A DNA stretch of 64,000 nt from Paenibacillus sp. Soil766 (GTDB taxonomy: Bacteria; Bacillota; Bacilli; Paenibacillales; NBRC-103111): positions 4,250 through 68,249 of the forward strand of contig NZ_LMSJ01000022.1 in NCBI RefSeq assembly GCF_001428105.1, given 5' to 3'. How positions within the stretch are numbered: the stretch's first letter is position 1; each line of letters opens with the position of its first letter. Positions 8,644 to 17,800 of this stretch are shown here, in pieces. The position numbers were made by a program, and so were the translations under genes. The notes beneath the pieces are model-generated. The model did no database searches. It was not told the origin of the DNA and saw only the letters and a list, made by a program, of their open reading frames with translations.

Positions 8644-10083
8644 TTATTCAAAACGGATGTTGCCAGCAAACGGAAGCACCCGGATGTTGCCCGATTCGGC
8701 GTCCGTCACCGGCTTCCCGTTGATTACGACATTCTTGAATACGATATGCTCGACCGTCCTGTCCTTATCATATCCGCCGATCTGTGACAAATTGCCGCAG
8801 TCCCCGACGCAGGAAATATTCTCGTAGCGGATCTGTTCGATCCGTTTACCCGGCACCGGATTGTACTTCGGGTTAAAGAGCACGCGGATATCGAACAGCC
8901 GTCCGAGCTCGAACGGTTCAACCCGGATGTTCCGGTAGGTCACATTTCTAACCGTATTGTTATCGCCGGCATTAATCGACATACAGCCCCGATAGTCGGG
9001 CTGCGGCTCATGATGCTCGAGCACATCGATATTTTCGAACATGATGTTCTCAATGACGTCCCCCTTATGGTGATTGCCGTGCCCGCCGACATTCATCGGA
9101 TGAGCCACGTCAGCCCATAAGACGGAATTGCGGACGACAACATTCCGCGTGTCTCCCTGATAATCCCAACGGCTGGCGTAAACCGCGATACAATCGTCGG
9201 AATTGCGCATAAATACGTCCTCGATCTCGATATCCGAGCTGGCCATCATATCGATCCCGTCCGACCACCCTTTCGTGCTGAACGCTTTAAAGTTCGCAAT
9301 CCGGATCTGCTCGGACTTGCCGATATAGATGCTGTAATGCGGAGGATCGATGAGTGCAATTCCCTCGACGCGAATCCGCTTGGAGAAGATGATACGCACC
9401 CCGCGAAAAGCGGAAAAACGCCCGAATTCAGTCAAGTAAAGAACGCCTCTTCCGCGGACAGTGACATCGCTGACGGAGTCGCAGACCATAGAGCCCGCGA
9501 CCGCCGCTCCGCCGGCTATGTAAACCGTCTTCCCCGACGGGATGCGCAAAATCACTTCCTCCAAATGATGCATGCCCGGCCCGAAATAGAGCGTATGCGT
9601 CTCGCAGCCGTCTGTTCCCGCAGCCATCAGCAGCGCAAGAAGGTCCTCAGTCCGGTGGATGCCCGGCTTGACGAAAGCGACGCCCGACTCGTCAGGGGAC
9701 GGCGCATCCTGCTCGAGCGGATTGGCAAACAGATGCAAATTACGGAACCTGTCACCGTTCACTTCCACCGACAGCTTTTGCGGGCCGTCAATGGTAAAAG
9801 TGATCGTGTTGCCGTTAAGCACGTAAGAAACACCGCACGACAACGGACGAATTACGCAGTCGTTTACTGTCCTATCGTTCTTCGTAACCTCAATCTCAAT
9901 CGTGCCCAAGCAATCGAACATCGCCATGGAGGCATGCCGGACCTGGTGCATGTCGACTTTGACATCATAGACGAAGAGCTGCTCCCATTCGCCGCCCGCC
10001 GGTCTTGCCCTGACCGTGAAATCGTGATTTTCCGCTACCCCCGAAGGGCCCGGATACGTAATTAGCTTTGTTTCCTTTGACAT
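8644..10083 (-). CDS. GH28-like polygalacturonase-family enzyme
   Basis: A 479-residue right-handed beta-helix enzyme of the polygalacturonase family. The start is ATG 10083, with GGAGG seven bases upstream, rather than the earlier ATGs at 10146 or 10107. About 150 N-terminal residues form a beta-rich accessory domain. The helix domain then carries the family's acidic and histidine sites: WSDGIDMM, NSDDCIAVY and VGGHGNH. No signal peptide is visible, so it probably cleaves imported galacturonate- or rhamnogalacturonan-derived oligosaccharides inside the cell. It is about two-thirds identical by eye to the enzyme at 19829, a clear paralogue in the same cluster. Confidence 0.85.
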   Translation of the reverse strand: MSKETKLITYPGPSGVAENHDFTVRARPAGGEWEQLFVYDVKVDMHQVRHASMAMFDCLGTIEIEVTKNDRTVNDCVIRPLSCGVSYVLNGNTITFTIDGPQKLSVEVNGDRFRNLHLFANPLEQDAPSPDESGVAFVKPGIHRTEDLLALLMAAGTDGCETHTLYFGPGMHHLEEVILRIPSGKTVYIAGGAAVAGSMVCDSVSDVTVRGRGVLYLTEFGRFSAFRGVRIIFSKRIRVEGIALIDPPHYSIYIGKSEQIRIANFKAFSTKGWSDGIDMMASSDIEIEDVFMRNSDDCIAVYASRWDYQGDTRNVVVRNSVLWADVAHPMNVGGHGNHHKGDVIENIMFENIDVLEHHEPQPDYRGCMSINAGDNNTVRNVTYRNIRVEPFELGRLFDIRVLFNPKYNPVPGKRIEQIRYENISCVGDCGNLSQIGGYDKDRTVEHIVFKNVVINGKPVTDAESGNIRVLPFAGNIRFE

Positions 10084-10141
10084 GTTGGTACCTCCAACGG
10101 AGTTCATTTTGATGTATGACAGTAAATGGTCCAGCAGAGAA

Positions 10142-10184
10142 GCCACTCATCCCCAATCGGAAATAAGCGGCTTAAACTCAATCA
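10142..10184 (-). repeat. Hairpin repeat, copy 1 (terminator-like)
   Basis: This 43-base element matches 12397-12439 at 34 positions. On the minus strand it folds into an eight-pair stem (CCGCTTAT / ATGAGTGG) that uses G-U pairs. It lies just past the stop of the GH97 gene, where a terminator would sit, but it lacks a clean T-tract. Confidence 0.6.
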
Positions 10185-10233
10185 ATTATCTTAATTTAAT
10201 CCACAGCTGATTGCTTTAGGTTATCTTTATACA

Positions 10234-12081
10234 TTACATAGGTTTTAAATAAATAGCTGTTCCTCCCGAGCTTTCCAAATGAAACTCAAGTATGGAATCT
10301 TTGGTAACCTCGACATATCTAATACCCACCTTTGTGCGAGTATCAAGTTCCGATACATCTTCATAAATCTGTGCACTATATTTATTCTCAGCATCCAGAA
10401 AATGTAGAGGAATTTTAGCAGTACGGACTTTCTCATTATTAATGCATCCTATAAACCAATCGCTATCCTTGCGTCTTGCAATAATTGCATACTCTCCGAT
10501 CTCACCCGATATGCCAATTGACTCGTCCCAAGTTACCGGTATTTTCTCCCAGAATTCAATTTCCTCCTCACCATGCCAATCCGAAGGTTTGTCATACCAG
10601 AACATCATCTGCATTGGACTATACACAATAACGCCCATAGCCAGCATATGAGCATGTGTCACTTTCAATCGTTTATCAAAATAGCAAAGCGTATAATCGC
10701 CTGCTCCAGCCTGAAACCGTACGAAGGGCAATGTCGTGTTATGTTTGGCTGTGGGAAAATGCTCGTTTCCCCGAATCCCTTCCTGTGTAAGCACATTGGG
10801 ATAGGTACGTGAAAGGCCTGTAGGGCGATAGGCATCATGAATATTGACCATCAACCCATGTTCATGGCACTTTTTTACCGCCTCTACAAGCCAACGCGTC
10901 CACTCTTGAGGCCCCACTTTCACAAAACCTAATTTAATGCCCGCTATCCCCCACTCTTTCCATACAGGCAGAGAAGCATCCAAATACGGTTCTGCAGCAG
11001 TTCTATCAACGTAAAGGAATATTCCAATGCCTTTCTCTTTGCCATATGAAATGACTTTCCTTAGATCCAAATCTCTGTCAGGGTCTTCTCTTCTAGGATC
11101 GATTGCTTTATTTTCCGAATCAAGCGATCCATACCAGCCTCCATCAAATAGAACGTACTGGAAATGATGGTCTACACAAAAATCGATACAGTCAAACGCA
11201 CTTCTTGTAGACAGCATCATGTCCCGCAACGCCTTCCCAGGTTTTACATATCGGAAATCTTCAACTTTGCCAGACTCGCTTAGGTTAAGTACCATATTGC
11301 TCCGACATAGCAATTCCGCTGCTTGATCTGCAAGTATGAAAGTTCGCCAAGGTGTTGCAAAGGGCGTTTTTCCCTCTACATTTGAAACTAGACTATCCGT
11401 TTCGTCTTTATTTAAAGTAAACCCATATCCTACATAATCATTCACACTGAAAAGCCCACACAAATGTCCTGACAAATGCACTTTTAATGTGTTTTCGGCT
11501 TCTTCATCCTTTACAATCAACATTCTTGCGTAATCTGTCAGCCCTGCTTCATGAATAAGAACATATCCACATTCCGGTAATTGCACAACGAGTGGACGTT
11601 CACAATAGCCGCTCACATCACTGACTCGTTTTACAGCGTATTCCCCTTCTACTCCATGCTCTTCCCATGCAAGACTTCCTTCCGGAAAGGCAAAGCTTGT
11701 ATCTTCTTGAATAATGGTGAAATTTTTCAACTTTTCCTGCTCCGGTATAACGTATTGCAATGCGGTACCTTCAAAATAGGCACGTAACCGTATTTCCATT
11801 CTCCGTCCCAAGTCATCTTCCACGCAAACAATTGCCTCTTCGAAACTATCGTCAATTTCAGCCCGCTCACCGTATATAGGTTTCCACGCACCTGCCACAT
11901 TTCTTTTGGTTACTTTTGTTATCGTAAACCTGTCACATAATGGACGGGCATTGGCAAGATGCAGTCCAAGCCTTGAAGGCAGAACAACCTCAGTTCCGTT
12001 ACGCTTAACGGTATACCACATTTTTCCACCACTATTTAAACTTAAGCAAATACTATTCCCTGCATATGATGCTTCTATCAT
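10234..12081 (-). CDS. Glycoside hydrolase family 97-like enzyme
   Basis: A 615-residue enzyme of the GH97 group, which includes alpha-glucosidases and alpha-galactosidases. The N-terminal beta-sandwich (about 1-260) is followed by a TIM barrel (about 265-520) with FQYVLFDGGWYG, GIKLGFVKVG, the typical NIHDAYRPTGLSRTYPN segment, then LTQEGIRGNEH and NTTLPFVRFQAG. A small C-terminal sandwich follows. Start ATG 12081 has GAGGTGA upstream. There is no signal peptide, so it is probably cytoplasmic, trimming alpha-linked sugars from imported oligosaccharides. Whether it inverts or retains depends on residues I cannot assign with certainty. Confidence 0.85.
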   Translation of the reverse strand: MIEASYAGNSICLSLNSGGKMWYTVKRNGTEVVLPSRLGLHLANARPLCDRFTITKVTKRNVAGAWKPIYGERAEIDDSFEEAIVCVEDDLGRRMEIRLRAYFEGTALQYVIPEQEKLKNFTIIQEDTSFAFPEGSLAWEEHGVEGEYAVKRVSDVSGYCERPLVVQLPECGYVLIHEAGLTDYARMLIVKDEEAENTLKVHLSGHLCGLFSVNDYVGYGFTLNKDETDSLVSNVEGKTPFATPWRTFILADQAAELLCRSNMVLNLSESGKVEDFRYVKPGKALRDMMLSTRSAFDCIDFCVDHHFQYVLFDGGWYGSLDSENKAIDPRREDPDRDLDLRKVISYGKEKGIGIFLYVDRTAAEPYLDASLPVWKEWGIAGIKLGFVKVGPQEWTRWLVEAVKKCHEHGLMVNIHDAYRPTGLSRTYPNVLTQEGIRGNEHFPTAKHNTTLPFVRFQAGAGDYTLCYFDKRLKVTHAHMLAMGVIVYSPMQMMFWYDKPSDWHGEEEIEFWEKIPVTWDESIGISGEIGEYAIIARRKDSDWFIGCINNEKVRTAKIPLHFLDAENKYSAQIYEDVSELDTRTKVGIRYVEVTKDSILEFHLESSGGTAIYLKPM

Positions 12082-12396
12082 CGTACTTTCACCTCAAAAT
12101 ATATATTCATTCCGTGTTAGAGTAGATCGGAATAACCTAAAGGAATGTGGCAGGCTTAGCTTAGCAAATCATGCTCATTTCATCAATTTCAAAATCATTA
12201 ATTTTATTTTGATTTCTTTAGAATCTCCAGTTGAATTCTCATAATGTCTTTTATTCGGATATTGTCGTCAAAATTTGGATCACTGATCATTCAAAGAACC
12301 CTCCGATGGATATCGCCGAAATCTTATTAACAATATCTTCTCTCCTCTTAAACGTACATTGTTGCCCTTTCGGTATAGAGTGTAAGGCAACACAAA
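12082..12396. other. Intergenic stretch
   Basis: This AT-rich stretch lies between the GH97 start and the hairpin that follows the next upstream gene. It should contain the GH97 promoter, but no confident -35/-10 pair or operator was picked out. Confidence 0.4.
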
Positions 12397-12439
12397 GCCG
12401 CTCACCTCCGAACGGAAATGAGCGGTATAAACTCAGTCA
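12397..12439 (-). terminator. Terminator-like hairpin repeat, copy 2
   Basis: On the minus strand ACCGCTCA pairs with TGAGCGGC, with an inner TCCG/CGGA helix, followed by TTTGTGTT. It lies directly after the stop of the secreted enzyme at 12446. It is the better-paired relative of the element at 10142. Confidence 0.7.
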
Positions 12440-12445
12440 GTATGC

Positions 12446-14578
12446 TCAGTCTACAATCTGCCATCTTTGGTTGGCGCTGCTGCCTACTCCCCATTGGCCT
12501 AGGTCAGACCCGTTGGTCGTCAGGCCCACCCCGTCCACATATAACCCCGAAGCGCGGTTTCGGATCCGCACATTGTTGCCCTCAATCGAGACAGACCATT
12601 GCTGATTATTGCTGGTGCTTAAGCTCCACTGTCCGACAGTCGAATCGTTTGTCGTGCGGCCCATACCGTCCAGGTATAGTCCCGTTGCGACATTCTTAAA
12701 TCGAACATAGCTCCCGTCCGTTTCCTCAATCCACCGCTGATTATTGCTGGTGCTGGAGCTCCACTGTCCGGCAGCGGAGCCTCTCACCGTGCGGCCCATC
12801 CCATCGATATACAAGCCGGTGGCGGCGTTACTGAATCTGACCGAAGCAGTCCCCAAAGTTCCTCCCGTAGCTGCAGATACGGCAGAGGATTTCGATCCTC
12901 CGGCTACTTCTACCTGATAATAGTAGATCGTATCAAGGGTCAAGTTTGTATCGCGATATACTCTCGCTGTAGTAGGGGCGCTGTTAATCTTTACAAAAGT
13001 GCCATTCGGATCTGTGGATCGGTAAATGTTATATCCAAGCGTACCTGACACGCCCGACCAACTTACGTAGATCGTATTCTCACCCGCTGCAGTTGCTGTC
13101 AATCCCGAAATCGAGCCTAACGTGATCTTGTTGCTCAAGCTGACCGTCTTGGCCGCATCAGGTGTGTACAGCAGCATGAAAAGCGGATAATCCTTTCCTG
13201 CAACCTCAGGCATTCTCGTTTCGTAGGCATAGGCCAAATATTTGTACTTCTCTTGGGTCATATCCCTATTTTCGATATATTTGTAATAGTTATATAAAAC
13301 ACTGAAGTAAGCATCGATTCTGCCTCTGCCGTCTGCATTGATCGTATCGTAATATTGAATCGTACTGCTTTGGTTTGCCCGTGCAGGCGTCCATAACACA
13401 TCGTAACCCAGATGATACTTGAGCAAATAAGTCGTTCCTGCCAGCAGCCGGTCGTCCAGGAAGTTGAACACATCCACCGCATTGGAGGCTGTAGACCTTG
13501 CTCCGGTGACCGGGTCAACCTTCGTGCTTTGGGCATAGATGGTTCGCACCAATGAAGACAGTCCGCCGACATTGCCGTAGGAATGCCCTACATCGCGCCC
13601 CATTTCGATGGCCTGCACATGGTAATCCGCCGGATCCAATGCCGCTCCTGTCCGCTCATTTGTCGTCATCCACCGCATCTGATGCTTAATAGAACCGTTT
13701 CTTCCCCCTTGATCGCCTGCGGTATTTACGGTCGCAGCCTCCACAGCCTCATCGTAAAGCTGCAGATTATTGGTGAAGATAGCTCTTCCCATCGTTCCCA
13801 TCACAGTGAACTGATGCTGATTCATAAAGAAGGTATGAGCGTTATAAGTGACGGAAACGATGTCCATGAGATGGGTAAGATTCGCCGTATCCGCATTCGT
13901 CCATTTCTCACTCGCCGTAGGCGTATCGGAATAGCGCAAGATTTCCGCCGCTGCCGAGAGAAGATAACTCATCGTAGCAAGACGGAAGTTCGAATGGGTA
14001 ACGCAATCCACTGCAGCAGAAAAACTCCTGATAATTTTCATGGCATTGGCGCGATACGTTTCATTCCCTGTTATATACCACATGATCGCCTGCATGAAAG
14101 CGGTCTCAGAGTCGGTATTGGCACGCGTTCCTAAATATTCGCTGGGATTACTGTAATACTTACCCGTCTCGGGGTCGGTAAACCCCCAAGGTCCTTGAAT
14201 GTGTTTAAAGATGTAATTATTTTCATAATAGATTCTTGGCGTTTTACTGGATTGAGAATCGGCGGCAAAGGCATTAAACGCCGTATTCCATGGCTCATCC
14301 CCCGCTCTTACATGATCGCGCATGTTGTCCAAATCGACCTGCCTCATTGCAATGCCAGGATGGTGAATGGTTCCCGTTACTGTGTTTCCGGAGGAATCCT
14401 TATAGGACACATTGGCATCCGAATTGACGACCTGCGGCTTATAAGGCGTGATCAGCGGTGAAACAGCCGCTTTCGCTGTTTGGCTGCCGATTCCAAAGAA
14501 GCTCGTCATCACCAATACTATACAAATAATTCCAAAAACCATCCTATTGGAGCAACTTTTCTTCATAAAGGGATTCAT
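12446..14578 (-). CDS. Secreted alginate-lyase-superfamily enzyme with Fn3 and ricin-type lectin domains
   Basis: A 710-residue exported polysaccharide lyase candidate. It has a signal peptide (1-38, AKAAV cleavage region), an alpha-helical toroid domain of the alginate lyase superfamily (about 65-400) with FFMNQHQF near 245 and the MGRDVGHS motif near 325, and a fibronectin type III domain (about 488-572). It ends in a ricin-type beta-trefoil lectin of three repeats of about 44 residues (577-710), each ending in QRW or QQW. Start ATG 14578 has AGGAGG eight bases upstream. It probably cuts a uronic-acid-containing polymer outside the cell while the lectin holds the substrate. It shares its catalytic fold with the much larger protein at 14866. 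Alginate itself need not be the substrate. Confidence 0.82.
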   Translation of the reverse strand: MNPFMKKSCSNRMVFGIICIVLVMTSFFGIGSQTAKAAVSPLITPYKPQVVNSDANVSYKDSSGNTVTGTIHHPGIAMRQVDLDNMRDHVRAGDEPWNTAFNAFAADSQSSKTPRIYYENNYIFKHIQGPWGFTDPETGKYYSNPSEYLGTRANTDSETAFMQAIMWYITGNETYRANAMKIIRSFSAAVDCVTHSNFRLATMSYLLSAAAEILRYSDTPTASEKWTNADTANLTHLMDIVSVTYNAHTFFMNQHQFTVMGTMGRAIFTNNLQLYDEAVEAATVNTAGDQGGRNGSIKHQMRWMTTNERTGAALDPADYHVQAIEMGRDVGHSYGNVGGLSSLVRTIYAQSTKVDPVTGARSTASNAVDVFNFLDDRLLAGTTYLLKYHLGYDVLWTPARANQSSTIQYYDTINADGRGRIDAYFSVLYNYYKYIENRDMTQEKYKYLAYAYETRMPEVAGKDYPLFMLLYTPDAAKTVSLSNKITLGSISGLTATAAGENTIYVSWSGVSGTLGYNIYRSTDPNGTFVKINSAPTTARVYRDTNLTLDTIYYYQVEVAGGSKSSAVSAATGGTLGTASVRFSNAATGLYIDGMGRTVRGSAAGQWSSSTSNNQRWIEETDGSYVRFKNVATGLYLDGMGRTTNDSTVGQWSLSTSNNQQWSVSIEGNNVRIRNRASGLYVDGVGLTTNGSDLGQWGVGSSANQRWQIVD

Positions 14579-14803
14579 TTCGTTGTCCTCCTTTTTTTAG
14601 CGAAATTGGATCCAAGCATGCCATCGAATCGCTATCCATTTTTGCCCTTCTGAACCGACATCCGTCCAAATCTGGCAGCGTTTTCTTCTTTATAGCTATT
14701 TACGGCATTTCCCTCCTTTCAATTAAAAAAACTCCAACGTAAGATTCGCATGACGGCCGTTATCCAATCCTCCTACATGTTATTCACCCCCTTAAATCCT
14801 CTA

Positions 14804-14836
14804 GCCGGCACAAGCGTCTTGCTGCCTAGTGCCGGC
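14804..14836 (-). terminator. Hairpin after the large secreted lyase (weak terminator)
   Basis: GCCGGCAC and GTGCCGGC form a perfect eight-pair GC-rich stem 30 bases past the stop at 14866. No T-tract follows on the minus strand, so it may stabilise the mRNA rather than terminate it. The rest of 14579-14865 holds nothing else I recognise. Confidence 0.5.
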
Positions 14837-14865
14837 CTTGGGAGGAAATCTTTCTTAAGAATTAT

Positions 14866-17800
14866 TTACGGATTGTTCAGCAAATAACCGGCATCTCGAA
14901 GCAAATACTGTGAGGCCTGCGTATAGATATGCTTGCCGCTCTGCGCCTGTACTTCGTTAACGAACGCGGCCAGACTGTTCGCTGCCAGCTTGCTCTGCAA
15001 GCTGTTCGCAATGCCTGCGTTATCGATCCATCCCGCATTCTTGAATCGTGCAACCAAATCTTTCATCGATTCGATGCTGGCCTTCGACTCGAATGTCACC
15101 GTTTTGCTGCTTGTGTTCCCCGCCAAGTCGTTTGCGGTCACAATCAGCGTGTGCGAACCCAACGGCAATGTGTACAACGGAACCGTTGTTCCCGGCTGCA
15201 TGCCGTACGTGTCCAATGTGACCGTCGTCTTGCTGTTGTCGACTCCGGACAGATTATCACCGAGCACAAGGGCCGGTGCTAGATCCACGGCATTGCTGTA
15301 CGAGCCGTACACCAGCCCGGTTACTGTAATCGTCGGAGCGGTCGCATCCAGATTGACGGCGACCGTTTGAACGCTCCCCGCATTCCCGGCTTCGTTCCTG
15401 GATCGGTAGCTGACCGAATAGTTGCCGTCCTGGTTTAACGTTACCGGTCCAGAGTAGCTTTGCCACATCCCACTATCATCAAAACTATATTCCGCTTTGC
15501 CGTATGTCGACAACGTGACGGTAATCGGCGTTGTGTACCAATCATTCGTCCCGTTCGGTTCGGCAGGATCGAGGGAAGCTGCAATCTTGTAGATCAAGCT
15601 GTCCAGCGCGGTCTTCAAGCTGTCGGCAGCTGCGTCGAGGTCGCTTTGGGTTGCTGTTGCGTTTGAAACAACCAGCTTTGCGTTCGAGACCGCAGTTTGC
15701 AGAGCCGCATAGCTGTCGTCCGTGTAACGATCGGCGGCGACTTGATCCGCTTGATCCAGCAAGAAAGTTAGCAGTGTACGGTCCACGATTTTCTCGTAGA
15801 ATTCCAGCTCGCCGACATTGGCATTGCCGGTCGAAGAGTAATATCGCAAATAACGGTATGGCGTGTTGTTGTTAATCACTTGCGTATACCATTTCACTTC
15901 TGTAACGCCACTGATTGTATAGATGCTGGTATAGGTAAACCCGTCTTTGGAGCCTTGGATGATCGCCCCGTTCATTCGGGACGCCTGACCGGACCGCGGG
16001 ATATACTTGATGCCGACAATCGTCTTAGCGTTTTCTGCGCCCAAATCAACGGTCACCCAGCCGGCGGCGGTCTTCGTGTCCGGGAACGTATTCTGATCGC
16101 CGTCAAATGCGCGCCATCCGTTTTGCCCAGCGGTGTACTTGCCGTCCCACGATACGGTAGACGCCGTGACCATCGAAGGGGTTATGGCAACTTTCTGATT
16201 GATGAAGCTGATCGGCACAAGAATCGCTTTGGCCTCCAGCAATTGATTCAGAATGGCCATCTTGTTGACGTCCGGTTGCTCCAATTCCGCCCTGATCTGG
16301 TTTACTTTCTGTTGATACAGATAGTAGCTCAGCTTGGTATAGCCGTCCGGCGCAACTACTTTGGAATCGAAATAGGCGGTATCGTAATCCATTGCACCGT
16401 GGAATCTCACTTCCGACATATTCCCGAACCAGGCGTTCCCATTGTACATACGGATATACCGGTAACGCTGCTTGTCGTTAATCGACAAGATTTGCCAATC
16501 CTTCGTGGGCACCGCTGCCGATGAGATGGTCTTCCACGTCGCATTGTCGTTGGAGCCCTGAATGACCGTGCCGTTGATTCTACTGAAGTACCCGTCTTGT
16601 CTTGCCAGCAGCTCCACATACGACAATTGCGCATAGCCGCCTTGCCCGAAGTCAAATTGGACCCAAGATCCGGCTCCGCTGCCGTTCAGGCGGTAATCGG
16701 TATCCGTCATCGGATTGTTATCAAATAACCTGTTCGCGATTGCGATAGCATCTGCCGGCGATCTGCCGTAGGAATCGCTCACTGCAGCGATTGACGTTAT
16801 ATCGCGGATCAGGTCCGATTCATCGGCCAATATCAAGCGGGAACCGTCGGTCGTGAACAACGTTTCTGCGGCAATGATTCCGCTCGCTGTCTGATATTGG
16901 ATGTTAAATTTCACCGCGCCCGGCGCGGATCCTGGTCCCATTACCGCTTCCGCCGTCCAGGTTCGACCATCATCCGTACGGACGGTTGCAGGTTGTCCCT
17001 GAATCTTGACATTCAAATTTTGAATGTTCTCCGTCGATTGGAACGATAATTTCACCGTATCTCCCAAGACGATGCGTCCCCCAAAAGCCTGGTTCGAGCC
17101 GATGGAAACCTTGGAGAGCTTGTTGATGACCTCGTGACGCTCACCGAAGATCCGGAATTCGGACAATTCAATGATAGGGGGTCCTGCGAACAGTTGATAA
17201 TACGGCTTAACCATCTGGATTTTCAGAAAACGGAATTGCTCATTCCGGAGTTCTTGCGGCACTGTCAAGGTCTGCATATCTGACGTCACGATTGTCTCCT
17301 CCGGCGTCAAACGGGTCCAATTCTCGTAGTCATTGGAGCCGAATACGGCGACGCCGCCGATCCGTTCAGGGAAACCTGCACGCACCTGAAGCCCGAAGGC
17401 TTGGGCCGATACCCGGAAGCTGGGCCCGAAGTCCATAAAATGCGATAAATTTTGTGCCGTCGTGTAGGCTACAAACGTATCAGGTGATTCGTCCAGCCAA
17501 GTGCCCGCAGTGAATGTAGACGACACAAACATATCCCTGTAATTCATGCTGCCGTCCGCGAGCAGCGGCGTCGTCTCCCGAAGGCCTTGTACGGCCTGAT
17601 CCAGGTCCTTCAGCTTCTGGTAGAAGACTTCATCCGTGGCCCCTGTGATCGCGTTCACGGCGCTATTGTATGCTTGATTATACGCATCAAGCGTTGACCA
17701 TACATAGCGGATATTCGCGTTGTAGGGAGCGATGGCCGCCTCCACGGCCGATTGCCGGTCGTTCGTGACTATAACCGTGACGTCCCGGGTGGATATCGTC

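Noticed and set aside
9337..10065. 242-codon rightward frame opposite the GH28-like gene
   Set aside because: Antisense shadow of a well-supported enzyme gene; composition follows from its codons and no family is recognisable.
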